The notes under the pieces: generated by a model
Databases searched by the model: none
Told to the model about the DNA's origin: nothing
The model's input: only the letters and a program-made list of their open reading frames with translations
Part shown: in pieces, positions 1 to 9,196 of the stretch
Layout of the letters: each line of letters opens with the position of its first letter
Position numbering within the stretch: position 1 is the stretch's first letter
Origin: Amycolatopsis nigrescens CSC17Ta-90
GTDB taxonomy: Bacteria > Actinomycetota > Actinomycetes > Mycobacteriales > Pseudonocardiaceae
Assembly: GCF_000384315.1 (NCBI RefSeq)
Contig: NZ_ARVW01000001.1
Span: forward strand, 691,746-755,745
Length of the DNA stretch: 64,000 bases
Reading direction: 5' to 3'
Program-made: the position numbers and the translations under genes

Positions 1-917
1 GGGTGCTGCTCGGGGGTGAGGGCCACCGCGCCGCGCAGCGTTTCGATGGCCTCGGCCAGCGCGGCCGTCTCGCCGGTGCGCGCGAACCAGGTCCGCAGCG
101 CGTTGCCCAAGTTGGACCGGAACATGCCGAGGTTCGGGTCGTCGCCCGAAGCCACCGTCACCCCCGTGCGGCACGCCTCGATGGCCTCGGCCAGCTCGGC
201 CGGGTCACCGCCGAGCTCGAACCGGCTCTGCAGCACGATGCCGAGGTTGTTCAGGAACAACGCACGCTCGGGGTGCTCCGGGGTGACCGCCGCGACGGCG
301 GCCCGGTTGATCTCCAGCGCCTCGGCCAGATCGGCAGGGTTACCGCCCCGCTCGTACCGGGTGCGCAGCAGCAACCCCAGATTGGACAACATCATCGCGT
401 GGTCCGGCGGGTCCTGCGTGGTGGCCGCCGCGGCGGCGCGGGACAGGTCGACGGCGGCGGCGAGCAGCGCGTCGTCGGCGACGTGCAGGGCGAAAGTGCA
501 GACCTGCGGCGCGTAGACCCGTTCCGGCGGCCCGGGCGACAGCAACTCCCCTGACTCCCCCGCCTCCACCGCTTCCGCTATCGCCTCGTCCAGCAACGTG
601 CGGAGCTGGTCCGGTACGGCTTGCGGTGCACCGGGATGCACCGCCGCGAACAGCACCAGAGCGGTCTCGTAATCGGGCTGCACCACCTCCGGTGGGAGGG
701 CGTGACACCGCGCCCAGTGCAGCCAGCCGACCGTGGCCAGCACCTGGAGATCCGCCTGGCCCCCGGGGTCACCGGCAGCGCCCGCAGTGGACTCGACCAG
801 CCGCATGGCGTCCACCAGCGCGTCCGGCCCCACGATGCCGGCGGCGTCCCCGGCGGTGAGGTACGGCTGCACCCGCGCTGCCACCGTGGCGAGCAGGACG
901 TCGCGATCGCCTGCCAC
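1..917 (-). CDS. TPR-repeat protein, C-terminus cut by window edge
   Basis: An open frame runs on the minus strand from a GTG at 917 off the left edge; GGGGAGGG lies a few bases upstream as ribosome binding site. The visible 305 residues start VAGDRDVLLATVAARV. From about residue 185 there are repeated units of about 43 residues of the type NLGLLLRTRYERGG...LAEALEINRAA, each with an N-L-G and an A-E-A-I/L signature. This is typical of the tetratricopeptide regions of actinomycete CHAT-domain and regulatory proteins. The repeats probably act as a protein-binding scaffold. The missing C-terminus could carry a CHAT protease-like domain, but that cannot be seen here. No signal peptide or membrane segment is visible, so a cytoplasmic site is likely. 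Confidence 0.75.
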   Translation of the reverse strand, partial: MAGDRDVLLATVAARVQPYLTAGDAAGIVGPDALVDAMRLVESTAGAAGDPGGQADLQVLATVGWLHWARCHALPPEVVQPDYETALVLFAAVHPGAPQAVPDQLRTLLDEAIAEAVEAGESGELLSPGPPERVYAPQVCTFALHVADDALLAAAVDLSRAAAAATTQDPPDHAMMLSNLGLLLRTRYERGGNPADLAEALEINRAAVAAVTPEHPERALFLNNLGIVLQSRFELGGDPAELAEAIEACRTGVTVASGDDPNLGMFRSNLGNALRTWFARTGETAALAEAIETLRGAVALTPEQH

Positions 918-958
918 TGACCCTCCCCAGTTCCCGCACCTGCACCGCCCGAGGCAGG

Positions 959-2587
959 TTACCGGTGCGGCAAGGCGAGCAGGCGGGTCAGCGCCTGCCG
1001 CAGCTCGTGCTCCGGTTGTGCCGGCAGTTCGGCGGCGCGCCAGGCGACGAACCCGTCCGGCCGGATCAGCGTCGCGCCCGTCTTCCCGATTCCATACGCG
1101 TCCAGGAACCGATTTTCCGGGTCGCGCAGTTCGGCGCCAACGCGGTGGAAGTTCAGCTCGATGCCGTCTGCCGCCGCCTTTTCCGCCGCCGCGGCCCATG
1201 CCCCGCCGGCCGGGCCCGCCAGCAAGGTGCAGGCTCCGGTGCACAGGTCGAGGGTGGAAAGCCTGGTCCCAGCCCGGTCCAGCCAGACGTGCGGAGCACG
1301 CAGCCCCGGGCGGCCGGTGGGCGTGCGCGGGTCTTCGACCGGCCCGTCCGGGACGGAGGTTTCGGTGCTGACCGCCGCGGAGTGGTACCGGTAGCCGAAG
1401 ATCATCGCGAGGTCGTCGACTTTCGTGACGTCGTCACCGGTGCCTTGGTGGCGGTCGTGGAGCAGTCGCATCGCGGTCTCCAGCGTGGTTTGCGCGACCG
1501 GGCGGCGCTCGTCTTCGTAGGTGTCCAGAAGTGCTTGTCCCGCTTGGCCGTTGAGCACGGCGGCGAGTTTCCAGGCCAGGTTGTGCGCGTCCGCGATCCC
1601 GGTGTTCGCGCCGTAGGACCCCGAAGGCGGTACGACGTGCGCCGCGTCGCCGGCGAAGAACACCCGCCCGGCCCGGTACCGGTCCGCGACCCACCCGCCG
1701 ATCCTGGTGCCGGAAACCTTCTGCGGCCACCCGGGAACCGGGGGCACCAGGGTCAGCTCGAGATCAGGGTCGCCGACCGCTGCCCTGGCCAGTTCGGCGC
1801 AGCGCCGCTCGGTGACGTCGTCCACGCTCGTGCCCAGTTCCGGGTGCCGGGGCACGCCGAGCATCCACCGGCCGAACTCCCGCAGCGGCACCAGCGCCGT
1901 GCCCGTCACCGGCTGGTCGAGATAGGCGAGCAGGAACCGGCGGTCACCCAGCACCGCGGTGAGGTCCGCGTCGAAGACGAAGTTCACCACCTCGCTGAGC
2001 ACGCCGGGCCCGTCCGCGCCGATGCCGAGCCGGCCGCGGATGCCCGCGCGGTGGCCGTCCGCGGCGATCAGGTAGTCCGCCCGCACGCGGTATTCGGCAC
2101 CGCTGTCCAGTTCGCGCAAGATCGCCGTCACGCCCTCGGCATCGCTGGTGTCGAACGAGACGAGTTCGGTGCCGAACCGCACGTCGGCGCCGCCGCGCTC
2201 GGCGTGGGCACGCAGGATGCGCTCCAGCTCGTCCTGGTCGGTCAGTGCCCAGTCGGCCGGGCTCAGGGTCTCCGGCGGCCGGAGGTGGGTGAGCACGTCG
2301 AGCCGGAACCGCTCCTCGCCGGCCAGGGTGTCCGCGCCGATCATCTCCGGGAAGTCGACCAGCATCGACTGGCGCCCCCGGATCTCCTCTTCCAGCCCGA
2401 GGGCGCGGTAGATCTCCATCGAGCGCGGGTTGAACGCCCTGGCCTGCGGCACGATCGCCGTGGACGGGTGCCGTTCCACCAGTATCGGGCGGATTCCTTG
2501 CCGGGCAAGGAAAAGCGCCGTGGACAAGCCGGTGACGCCGCCTCCCGCGATGAGGACGGCGGTCTGCTGATCGCGCGGTTCGGTCAT
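959..2587 (-). CDS. FAD-dependent aromatic monooxygenase
   Basis: 542 residues of the PHBH-type flavoprotein hydroxylase family (PF01494). The N-terminal dinucleotide motif is visible as AVLIAGGGVTGLSTALFLAR, and the second FAD contact appears as VFFAGDAAHVVPPSGSYGAN. A C-terminal thioredoxin-like extension is typical of polyketide and phenol hydroxylases. It should hydroxylate an aromatic or polyketide substrate using NAD(P)H and O2; the substrate cannot be read. I chose the ATG at 2587, preceded by ACAGGAG, over the ATG at 2629, because the latter falls inside the likely promoter. A TetR gene is divergent and an MFS exporter lies beyond it, the usual layout of a drug-responsive detoxification set. 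Confidence 0.9.
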   Translation of the reverse strand: MTEPRDQQTAVLIAGGGVTGLSTALFLARQGIRPILVERHPSTAIVPQARAFNPRSMEIYRALGLEEEIRGRQSMLVDFPEMIGADTLAGEERFRLDVLTHLRPPETLSPADWALTDQDELERILRAHAERGGADVRFGTELVSFDTSDAEGVTAILRELDSGAEYRVRADYLIAADGHRAGIRGRLGIGADGPGVLSEVVNFVFDADLTAVLGDRRFLLAYLDQPVTGTALVPLREFGRWMLGVPRHPELGTSVDDVTERRCAELARAAVGDPDLELTLVPPVPGWPQKVSGTRIGGWVADRYRAGRVFFAGDAAHVVPPSGSYGANTGIADAHNLAWKLAAVLNGQAGQALLDTYEDERRPVAQTTLETAMRLLHDRHQGTGDDVTKVDDLAMIFGYRYHSAAVSTETSVPDGPVEDPRTPTGRPGLRAPHVWLDRAGTRLSTLDLCTGACTLLAGPAGGAWAAAAEKAAADGIELNFHRVGAELRDPENRFLDAYGIGKTGATLIRPDGFVAWRAAELPAQPEHELRQALTRLLALPHR

Positions 2588-2621
2588 GGTCTGGGACTCC
2601 TGTCGTCGTTCCACCAGTCCC

Positions 2622-2650
2622 ATAATCAAGCGTTCACATTACTGTGTCAA
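2622..2650 (-). promoter_or_regulatory. Putative sigma-70 promoter of the FAD monooxygenase
   Basis: On the minus strand TTGACA (2645-2650) and GATTAT (2622-2627) are spaced by exactly 17 bases, a good match to a housekeeping promoter. The upstream repeat TCAACTG / TTAACTG, 16 bases apart at about 2648-2670, could be a contact site for the divergent TetR protein. Inferred from sequence only. Confidence 0.5.
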
Positions 2651-2711
2651 CTGTTTGTTTGATTAACTGGATCAGCCGGTTGGCACTGTCAGGTACCTGT
2701 ATGGTCGTGCC

Positions 2712-3347
2712 GTGCCCACGTCGAAGCCCCGCCGGTCGCCCCAGCCGCAGGAGCGGCAGCGCGATCCGGACCGCACCCGCAAGCTGATCCTGGACGCGGC
2801 GGCGGCCGAGTTCGCCGCGCACGGGTACGCGGGTGGCCGGATCGCCGCGATCGCGACCAGGGCCGGGGTCAACCAGCAGCTGATCTCCTACTACTTCGGC
2901 GGCAAGGAAGGTCTCTACCAGGCCCTTTCCGAAAGCTGGCGGCAGCGGGAAAGCGAGCTGGTGTCCCAGGGCATGCCGCTGTCCGAGCAGATCCGCCGGT
3001 ACGCGCTGGAGGCGCTGAACAACCCGGACGGGGTCCGGCTGCTGGCGTGGGGCGGCTTGGAGTACACGGGCCCGGAATCCGATCCCGACCACGCGCCCCG
3101 CGCGGAGCGGCTGCAGGACAGCATCGACGAGATCCGCGCGCTGCAGACGGCGGGCCGGCTGCCCGCCGAGGTGGACCCGGCCTGCCTGATGGTCATGCTG
3201 ATGGCCGCCGCGATGGCGACCACCACCCTTCCGCACGTCATCGAAGGCGTCTGCCAGGCCGATCCCCGCTCCCCCGATTTCGTGCGCCACTACGCCGAGC
3301 AGCTCGCCGTCCTCACCGGGCTGCTCGGCTTCGACCGGCACTCCTGA
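2712..3347 (+). CDS. TetR/AcrR family transcriptional regulator
   Basis: 211 residues with a GTG start. Residues about 20-70 form the TetR DNA-binding domain: RTRKLILDAAAAEFAAHGYA, then the recognition helix region GVNQQLISYYFGGKEGLYQA. The C-terminal ligand-binding half is variable, as is normal. It is divergent from the FAD monooxygenase (124 bp between the starts) and its last 35 bp overlap the convergent MFS exporter gene. By position it most likely represses the monooxygenase and perhaps itself; the ligand is unknown. Confidence 0.88.
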   Translation: MPTSKPRRSPQPQERQRDPDRTRKLILDAAAAEFAAHGYAGGRIAAIATRAGVNQQLISYYFGGKEGLYQALSESWRQRESELVSQGMPLSEQIRRYALEALNNPDGVRLLAWGGLEYTGPESDPDHAPRAERLQDSIDEIRALQTAGRLPAEVDPACLMVMLMAAAMATTTLPHVIEGVCQADPRSPDFVRHYAEQLAVLTGLLGFDRHS

Positions 3348-4899
3348 ACACCAGGCAGAAAAGCGCGGCCGCCACCAGCACCCCGGCCGAGACGAGCAGC
3401 GTCACCTGCATCGCGGTCACATATCCTGCCGTGAACGCCTCCTGCCCGACCCGCTCGAACAGTTCGGTGTCCGAAGTGGACAAACCTGCCGGCGCCGGCG
3501 GCGGGCTGAACCGGTGTCCCCCGGTCTCGGCGAACCGCGAACGCAGCCCCTCCGGCAACTGGTTCGCGCGCTCGGCCAGTTCGCCGGAGAGGGCCGAGCC
3601 CATGCTGCCGGACAGGACGGCGCCCAGCACCGCGGTGCCGAGCACTCCACCGACCTGCCGGGTGGTGCTGGCGACCCCGGAGGCGGCACCGGCGAGATCC
3701 GGCTCGACGCCTGCCATCGTGACCTGTTGCAGTGGGGCGAAGGTCGCGCCACCGGCGAGGCCGATGATCAGCAGGCCGGGCAGCAGCGCCCACACCCCGG
3801 AATCCGCGCGCGCCAGCGCGACCAGGACCACCAGGCCGAGCGCCAGCATGGCCAGGCCGGCCAGCAGGACGAACTTGCCGCCGATCCGGTCGGACAACCG
3901 GCCGGCGACGGCCGAGCCGACCGCGGTGAGCACGGCGCTGGGCAGCAGCACCAGTGCCGCCTGCAACGGCGAGTATCCGCGCGCCGTCTGCAGGTAGAGG
4001 ACGAGCACCAGTCCGATGCCGATCATGCCGAACTGGAAGAGGAAGCCGACCCAGTTGCCGGCCGAGAAGTCGCGCCCGGCGGTGAACAGCCGCACCGGAA
4101 CCAGCGGCTCACCACGCTGGAAACGCTGCCAGGCAACGAAAAGCACCAGGAGCAGGCCACCGGCGGCGATGATCGACGTGATGCTGACCGGCCCGCTGAT
4201 CGTGCCCCAGTGGTAGCGCTCGCCCTCGATCAGGCCGAAGACGACACCGCCAAGCCCCGCCGTCACCAGTGCCACGCCGATCAGGTCGAGCCGGTGCCCG
4301 CGCACCGGACGCAGGGCGGGGACGTACACCGCGGCCAGTACCACGGTGAGCACGCCCACCGGCACGTTGACGAAGAAGATCCAGCGCCAGCTGAGGTGCG
4401 CGAGCAGGAAACCGCCGGCGATCGGGCCCAGCATCGGTGCCAGACCCACGATCGCGCCGAACACGCCGAAGGCCCGGCCACGCTGCTGCGGCGGGAAGAT
4501 GGCCACGATCGACGAGATCACCTGCGGGAAGAGGATCGCCCCGCCCACCCCCTGGAGCACCCGCGCGCCGAGCAGCTGCGCCGGCGATTCCGAGAGACCA
4601 CAAAGGACGGACGCGACGGTGAAAACCGAGGTGCCGATCAGGAAGAGACGCTTGTACCCGAACAGATCCCCGAGCCGCCCGGTGGTGATCAGCAGCACCG
4701 AGAAGACGAGCAGGTAGGCGTCGATGATCCAGAGCACCTGGTCGTAGGAGGCGTCGAGGCCACCGATCAGGGTCGGGATGGCGATGTTGATGATCGCGCC
4801 GTCCAGCAGCGCCATGAAGAAGCCGATGCAGAGGATGCCGAGCACGAGCCACGGCCGCCGCGCAGAGGACGGATTTGCCCGCCGAAAAGTCACAACCAT
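3313..4899 (-). CDS. MFS drug efflux transporter, DHA2 (EmrB/QacA) type
   Basis: 528 residues with 14 hydrophobic segments expected for DHA2 proton antiporters. The N-terminus has LGILCIGFFMALLDGAIINI (TM1 with the D of motif D1), the A-like motif GRLGDLFGYKRLFLIG after TM2, and motif C as GAIVGLAPMLGPIAGGFL. It should export drugs or a metabolite across the cytoplasmic membrane. The 3' end overlaps the convergent TetR gene by 35 bp. An interrupted inverted repeat (ACAACCAT...ATGGTTTGT) spans the start codon at about 4891-4928 and may be an operator. Whether the TetR at 2712 controls it cannot be shown. Confidence 0.9.
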   Translation of the reverse strand: MVVTFRRANPSSARRPWLVLGILCIGFFMALLDGAIINIAIPTLIGGLDASYDQVLWIIDAYLLVFSVLLITTGRLGDLFGYKRLFLIGTSVFTVASVLCGLSESPAQLLGARVLQGVGGAILFPQVISSIVAIFPPQQRGRAFGVFGAIVGLAPMLGPIAGGFLLAHLSWRWIFFVNVPVGVLTVVLAAVYVPALRPVRGHRLDLIGVALVTAGLGGVVFGLIEGERYHWGTISGPVSITSIIAAGGLLLVLFVAWQRFQRGEPLVPVRLFTAGRDFSAGNWVGFLFQFGMIGIGLVLVLYLQTARGYSPLQAALVLLPSAVLTAVGSAVAGRLSDRIGGKFVLLAGLAMLALGLVVLVALARADSGVWALLPGLLIIGLAGGATFAPLQQVTMAGVEPDLAGAASGVASTTRQVGGVLGTAVLGAVLSGSMGSALSGELAERANQLPEGLRSRFAETGGHRFSPPPAPAGLSTSDTELFERVGQEAFTAGYVTAMQVTLLVSAGVLVAAALFCLVFRSAGRSRAAR

Positions 4900-5017
4900 T
4901 GCGAACCCTTGTCAGGATATGGTTTGTGACTCCCACCTTCCCGGCGTCATCGGACACGAGGAAGCTGATTGGCGAGGCGTACCCCTGGTGAGATGTCGTG
5001 GCAGAGCCTAGCAGAAG

Positions 5018-5836
5018 CTAGGAGCGTGCCGCGGCGACCGCCAGCGTGGTGTAGTGCATCGTGAAGCCGCCGCCCATCGCGTCCACCGCGGCCCCGACAT
5101 CGGCCAGCACCTCCGCCAGCTGATCCGGCGAGAGCCGGGTGAGCCCCCCTTGGGTGGGCAACAGGTCCAGCCACTCGTCCCGGGTGTAGGGCCGCTCCCA
5201 GTCGAACCGCCACTGCTCCGGCTCGCCGAACCCGCCGGCCTCCCTGATGCCATCGCCGACCTTGGCGAACATCGCCTGGTACACGTCAGCGATATTGCCC
5301 GCCGCCTGGGGGTCGAACGGCGAATCGGGCACCACCCGCCGGTAGACCTCCGCGAACGCTGCCGCCACCGGGGGCGGTGGGTCGAAAACGTGCGCGAACA
5401 CCACCAGCCTGCCACCGGGCCGCAGCACCAGCGCCGCCTTGGCCGGGCCCGCGACCGGGTCCACCCAGTGCCAGGACTGCCCGGCGACAACCGCGTCGTA
5501 CTCCCGGCCGGCCGGATCCCATGCCTCGAAGGTCGCCACCTCGGCCTCGACCCCGCTGCGCCGCGCGAACTCGGCCATCCGCGCGTCGGGCTCGACGCCA
5601 AGCACCGTGCACCCGGCCGCCTGGAACTGCCGGGCCGCGATGCCGGTGCCGCAGCCGACGTCCAGCAGGTGGCGGCCGGGACTGGCGGTGACGATCCGCG
5701 CCACCAGCTCGTCGGGATAACGGGGCCGGGCCCGGTCGTAGCGTTCGGCGTCCACCCCGAACGACTCCGCTATCTGCCTGGCCTGGTGGGACTCGGGGCG
5801 GCCGGGATTCGCTTGCTCCGGCGGTATAGTGGGCAT
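5018..5836 (-). CDS. Class I SAM-dependent methyltransferase
   Basis: 272 residues. The SAM-binding motif I is HLLDVGCGTGIAARQF (about residues 55-70), followed by the acidic residue of motif II in GVEPDARM and a motif IV-like VVAGQSWHWVDP. This is the Methyltransf_11/25 family, often annotated as trans-aconitate or ubiquinone-type methyltransferase; the substrate is unknown. The start codon lies inside one of two tandem operator-like palindromes shared with the divergent TetR gene at 5894, so it is probably repressed directly by that TetR protein. Confidence 0.85.
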   Translation of the reverse strand: MPTIPPEQANPGRPESHQARQIAESFGVDAERYDRARPRYPDELVARIVTASPGRHLLDVGCGTGIAARQFQAAGCTVLGVEPDARMAEFARRSGVEAEVATFEAWDPAGREYDAVVAGQSWHWVDPVAGPAKAALVLRPGGRLVVFAHVFDPPPPVAAAFAEVYRRVVPDSPFDPQAAGNIADVYQAMFAKVGDGIREAGGFGEPEQWRFDWERPYTRDEWLDLLPTQGGLTRLSPDQLAEVLADVGAAVDAMGGGFTMHYTTLAVAAARS

Positions 5837-5864
5837 GCGCCCACCTTAGTGGGCATGTGCCCAT
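5829..5864. promoter_or_regulatory. Two tandem 16-bp palindromic operators between methyltransferase and tetR
   Basis: GTGGGCATGCGCCCAC (5829-5844) and GTGGGCATGTGCCCAT (5849-5864) are near-identical palindromes, each preceded by TA, with centres 20 bp apart, about two helical turns. The first covers the methyltransferase start codon. Arms and spacing fit two TetR dimers bound to the same DNA face, giving autoregulation and repression of the methyltransferase. The binding role is an inference. Confidence 0.7.
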
Positions 5865-5893
5865 TAGGGCAACGAGCGAGGAGGACGAGCACG

Positions 5894-6475
5894 GTGCCGA
5901 CCGGCATACACATCCGCGACGCCCGCAAGCAGCTGTTCGGCGCCGCCGAACGCATCCTGCTCCGAGACGGCCCGAGCGCGCTGACCAGCCGTGCGGTCAC
6001 CGTCGAGGCAGGTTGCGCGAAAGGTGTGCTGCACCGGCATTTCGCCGACTTCGACGCCTTCCTCGCCGAGTTCGTGCTCGACAGCGTCGACCGGATCGAC
6101 CCCCAGGCTGCGGCCCTGCGCGAGTCCGCCGGGACCGGCACCGTCGCCGGCAACCTCACCGACGCGGTGACCGCCCTGTTCTCCTCGGTCGCGGTGGCGA
6201 TCGTCGCACTGATCACCTTCCGGGACGAGCTGCGCGCCCGGCTACGCGAAACCTGGCCAGCCGGCGTCCCTGTGCTGACCGAAGCCGTGACCATGATCGC
6301 CCGCTACCTCACCGCCGAGCGCGACCTCGGCCGTATCGCGGCCGACGCCGACGTGGACACGCTCGCGCCCACCCTGATCGGGACCGCGCACCTGCTGTTC
6401 GCCGACCGGACCGGCGCCCCACCGAAAACCGGCGACGTCCACCGGGCGGTGACCGCGATCCTCGCCGGCGCCTAG
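5894..6475 (+). CDS. TetR family transcriptional regulator
   Basis: 193 residues from a GTG start with AGGAGG 9 bases upstream. The N-terminal HTH reads ARKQLFGAAERILLRDG and TVEAGCAKGVLHRHFADFDA, the typical TetR helix 1-4 pattern; the C-terminus is the variable effector domain. It is divergent from the methyltransferase, and the 57-bp gap holds two tandem palindromes, the probable operators. Ligand unknown. Confidence 0.85.
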   Translation: MPTGIHIRDARKQLFGAAERILLRDGPSALTSRAVTVEAGCAKGVLHRHFADFDAFLAEFVLDSVDRIDPQAAALRESAGTGTVAGNLTDAVTALFSSVAVAIVALITFRDELRARLRETWPAGVPVLTEAVTMIARYLTAERDLGRIAADADVDTLAPTLIGTAHLLFADRTGAPPKTGDVHRAVTAILAGA

Positions 6476-6520
6476 TAGTGGTGCGCGCGGTCGGGCGTCG
6501 CCGCCTGCCTGGCGGCAGCA

Positions 6521-7756
6521 TTAGAAAGGCGGTGGCTCGTCGGCGATCTCCGGAGGTGGAGGGGGATCGAGGAGTGGCTCCGGTCTGGTCGAGTAGCTGC
6601 GGCCGGTGGGGGTGGTGACCGTTAAATCGGCCGTTCCTGGGTCGAACTCGAAGGTCCAGCCGGGCTCGCCTTTCAAGCCGTGGTGGTGGCGGCACAGGCA
6701 GCACAGGTTGTGCTCGCAAGTGTCCCCATTTTCCGACCACGCCGTGCAATGGTCGACATCGCACCGTTGCGCGGGCCGATTACAGCCCGGCGCCCGGCAG
6801 GTGCGGTCACGCACCCGAACCAGTTCGGCGAGATCTGCTGGCGGGCGGTAACGCTTGCGGCCGAGATCGCGGACAGTGCCCGATACCGGATCGGTCAACA
6901 CCTTCCGCCACACCGATCCCGGCTGGTTCATGACCTGACGCCCGATCTCACCGGGGATGGGGCCGTGGCCAACCAGCTCGCAGCCGTCATCGCGGATGCC
7001 CAACGCGGTGTCGAGCGGGATGTGGATGAACACCTGAGCGGCCAAGCCTTCCCAGCCCTTACCGAGCAGCAACTCCGCCAACACATCGGCACGCAATTGG
7101 TCCATCGTGCGGGTTTCATCGCCGACCCGGAGCTTCCGCGCCAGCATGTCGATCCGGGCGTACACCGCGGTCGCGATCTCGACCGGGAGGTAGGCCCAGA
7201 GTGAGGCCATCGCGTCGGGCTCGTGGTGCAACTCGACCCGCCGCTGCTTACGCCGAGCCTCCGCTCGCGCCTGCTGACCTTCGGGATCGAGACTGGCGAC
7301 AACGCGAGTGATCGTTTTCCGCCAGTTACTCGGATTCTTCTCACCGATGCGATCGGCGAGTATTTCGTCGGCTTGGCGGGCTAATTCGTCCGACAGTACC
7401 GCCACGCCATCAAAGGCTTGACGGGCCTTCTCGATATCCAACTCGCCCTCGGTCATCGCGGCCAACAGACACGGCATCCGGGACACCAGCGCTTTCGCCA
7501 AGGCTACCCGGGTCGCGGTCGTTTCACGAGACAACCGCAACTCCGGCGCCAACTCATCCGCCACCCACCGCGCACCACCACGAGCGCGGCTGACCTGGGC
7601 GATCGCCCGAGCCTGCACCGCCTGCATGCGACAGATCGCCCGCCGAGCCGAGATCACCACCCCCACCGCCTGCGACACATCGAGCCGCTCGATCGACGCC
7701 TTATTCATCGACGCCAACCAATCCGGCGGTAACATACTGAAATCAACGTACAACAT
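6521..7756 (-). CDS. DUF222 / 13E12-repeat HNH endonuclease family protein
   Basis: 411 residues. The long N-terminal alpha-helical DUF222 region (about 1-300) is followed by a C-terminal HNH domain: CRAPGCNRPAQRCDVDHC, then ENGDTCEHNLCCLCRHHH. The D-H pair, N and final H-H match the metal-binding HNH core, with structural cysteines. These proteins occur in many near-identical copies in actinomycetes (13E12 family) and are often linked to mobile DNA; their function is not established. A proline-rich tail follows the nuclease domain. Likely a DNA-acting protein, confidently placed in the family only. Confidence 0.85.
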   Translation of the reverse strand: MLYVDFSMLPPDWLASMNKASIERLDVSQAVGVVISARRAICRMQAVQARAIAQVSRARGGARWVADELAPELRLSRETTATRVALAKALVSRMPCLLAAMTEGELDIEKARQAFDGVAVLSDELARQADEILADRIGEKNPSNWRKTITRVVASLDPEGQQARAEARRKQRRVELHHEPDAMASLWAYLPVEIATAVYARIDMLARKLRVGDETRTMDQLRADVLAELLLGKGWEGLAAQVFIHIPLDTALGIRDDGCELVGHGPIPGEIGRQVMNQPGSVWRKVLTDPVSGTVRDLGRKRYRPPADLAELVRVRDRTCRAPGCNRPAQRCDVDHCTAWSENGDTCEHNLCCLCRHHHGLKGEPGWTFEFDPGTADLTVTTPTGRSYSTRPEPLLDPPPPPEIADEPPPF

Positions 7757-7879
7757 GCGAACCCCCGTAGTTTTGAATGTACCTCCATAATACCGCCGAA
7801 GCCCGACAAAAACCGCCCCCGCTAAAACACGAAAGAAGGAAAAGCGCAGGTCTTACTCGCCGCGGCCAGGAAACTAGCT

Positions 7880-9091
7880 TCAGAACTGGGCCATCAGCCG
7901 TCGCGCGGCGATATCCGCGCCGTCGGTGCGCACCTCGGTGGCGATGTGCTTGGCGCGCACCGCCACGTCCGGCGCCAGTGCTTCGCCGAGGGCCGCGGTC
8001 AGCGAGTCGGCGGTCGGCGGGTCGGGTGCGTGCGCGGCCCCGAGCCCGAGGTCCCGCACTCGTCGCGCCCAGTAGTGCTGGTCGGTGTGCTGGGGAAGGA
8101 CGACCTGGGGCGCGCCGGCTCGCGCGGCCGCGGTTGTGGTGCCCGCGCCGCCGTGCTGCACGACGGCGGCGACCCGCCCGAACAGCTCCTGCTGGTTGAC
8201 CTCGCCGATGGCCAGGCAGTCGGGTGCGTCGTCCACCAGCGCCAGGTCGGCCCAGCCCCGGAGCACGATCGCGCGCCGGCCGTGCGCACGGGCCGCCGCG
8301 ATCATGTTCCGGCTGAGGTCCTGCGGCGCGCGGATGCTGCCGAAGCCGAAGTAGACGGGCGGTGCAGCGGCGTCCAGAAAGGACTCCAGCTCCGCGGACA
8401 GCGGCCGCTCGTCCGGCAGGATCCAGGCGCCCGTTTGCACGACGTCCAGGCCCGCGGTCTCCGGCCACGGCCCCAGGGTGGGGTCGGCGGCCAGCCAGGG
8501 CCGGTCGGTGAACAGGTGGCTCCGGACGTCGGTGACCGGCGCCAGGCCGGCGGCCGTCCGGTGCGCGTTGAGCAGGTCGCGCCAGGTGTCGTTCCAGCGC
8601 TGGGCGTCCCGCGCCCACAGGGTGCCGTTGTCCACCGTCCCGTCCGCCGGTTTCTCGCCCAGCATGGGATACACCGGAGGCGCGTGCTGCGGGGACGGCA
8701 GGAACGCGGGGCAGTACCCGGCCAGCACGTAGCCGATCCCCCGCTGCTCGGCCACCGTGCGCGCGGCGATCACCAGGTAGCCGCCGGCCACGATGACGTC
8801 GCAGCCCTCGGCCGCCGCCGCGACGGCCTCGAACTGGGCGGCCACCGAGTCCGCCACCATCCGGCGCCGCTGCTCGGGTGTGGGCGGCGCGGCCGTGGGG
8901 CTGACTTTCCCGGTCGAACGCAGTTCGGGGCCGACGGGCGTGAACGGAATCCGAAAACCCTCGACCTGCTCGCGGAAGTCCGGTGGCGCGCACACCCGGA
9001 CGTCCTGCCCCAGTTCCTGCAACCGCACCGCCAGCGCCACCACCGGCTGCACATCGCCACGCGACCCGATCGTGCACAGCAGAACACGCAT
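7880..9091 (-). CDS. GT1-family glycosyltransferase (UGT / macrolide type)
   Basis: 403 residues from the ATG at 9091 (MRVLLCTIGSRGDVQPVVAL), preceded by GGGGAGA. The N-terminal acceptor domain begins with the GSRGDVQP motif. The C-terminal donor domain has VVQHGGAGTTTAAARAGAPQ and VLPQHTDQHYWARRV, the diphospho-sugar binding signature of GT1 enzymes that glycosylate secondary metabolites, macrolides and sterols. It should transfer a sugar from a nucleotide donor to a small-molecule acceptor in the cytoplasm. No biosynthetic cluster surrounds it, so it may inactivate a foreign compound. Confidence 0.88.
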   Translation of the reverse strand: MRVLLCTIGSRGDVQPVVALAVRLQELGQDVRVCAPPDFREQVEGFRIPFTPVGPELRSTGKVSPTAAPPTPEQRRRMVADSVAAQFEAVAAAAEGCDVIVAGGYLVIAARTVAEQRGIGYVLAGYCPAFLPSPQHAPPVYPMLGEKPADGTVDNGTLWARDAQRWNDTWRDLLNAHRTAAGLAPVTDVRSHLFTDRPWLAADPTLGPWPETAGLDVVQTGAWILPDERPLSAELESFLDAAAPPVYFGFGSIRAPQDLSRNMIAAARAHGRRAIVLRGWADLALVDDAPDCLAIGEVNQQELFGRVAAVVQHGGAGTTTAAARAGAPQVVLPQHTDQHYWARRVRDLGLGAAHAPDPPTADSLTAALGEALAPDVAVRAKHIATEVRTDGADIAARRLMAQF

Positions 9092-9196
9092 GGAAATCTC
9101 CCCTCGTCGGCTTACGACCCGGAATTCTGGACCCGTCCCCGGGTCTTGCCGCAAGCCCCGCACCCTGCTATATGTTCCAATGGGGAGAAAAAGTGC

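Noticed and set aside
965..2662. 565-residue frame opposite the FAD monooxygenase
   Set aside because: Arg/Pro/Gly-rich mirror of a clear enzyme gene on the other strand; no RBS and no family marks.
3514..4929. 471-residue frame opposite the MFS exporter
   Set aside because: Low-complexity Gln/Arg/Asp-rich shadow; the minus strand has an unambiguous MFS protein.
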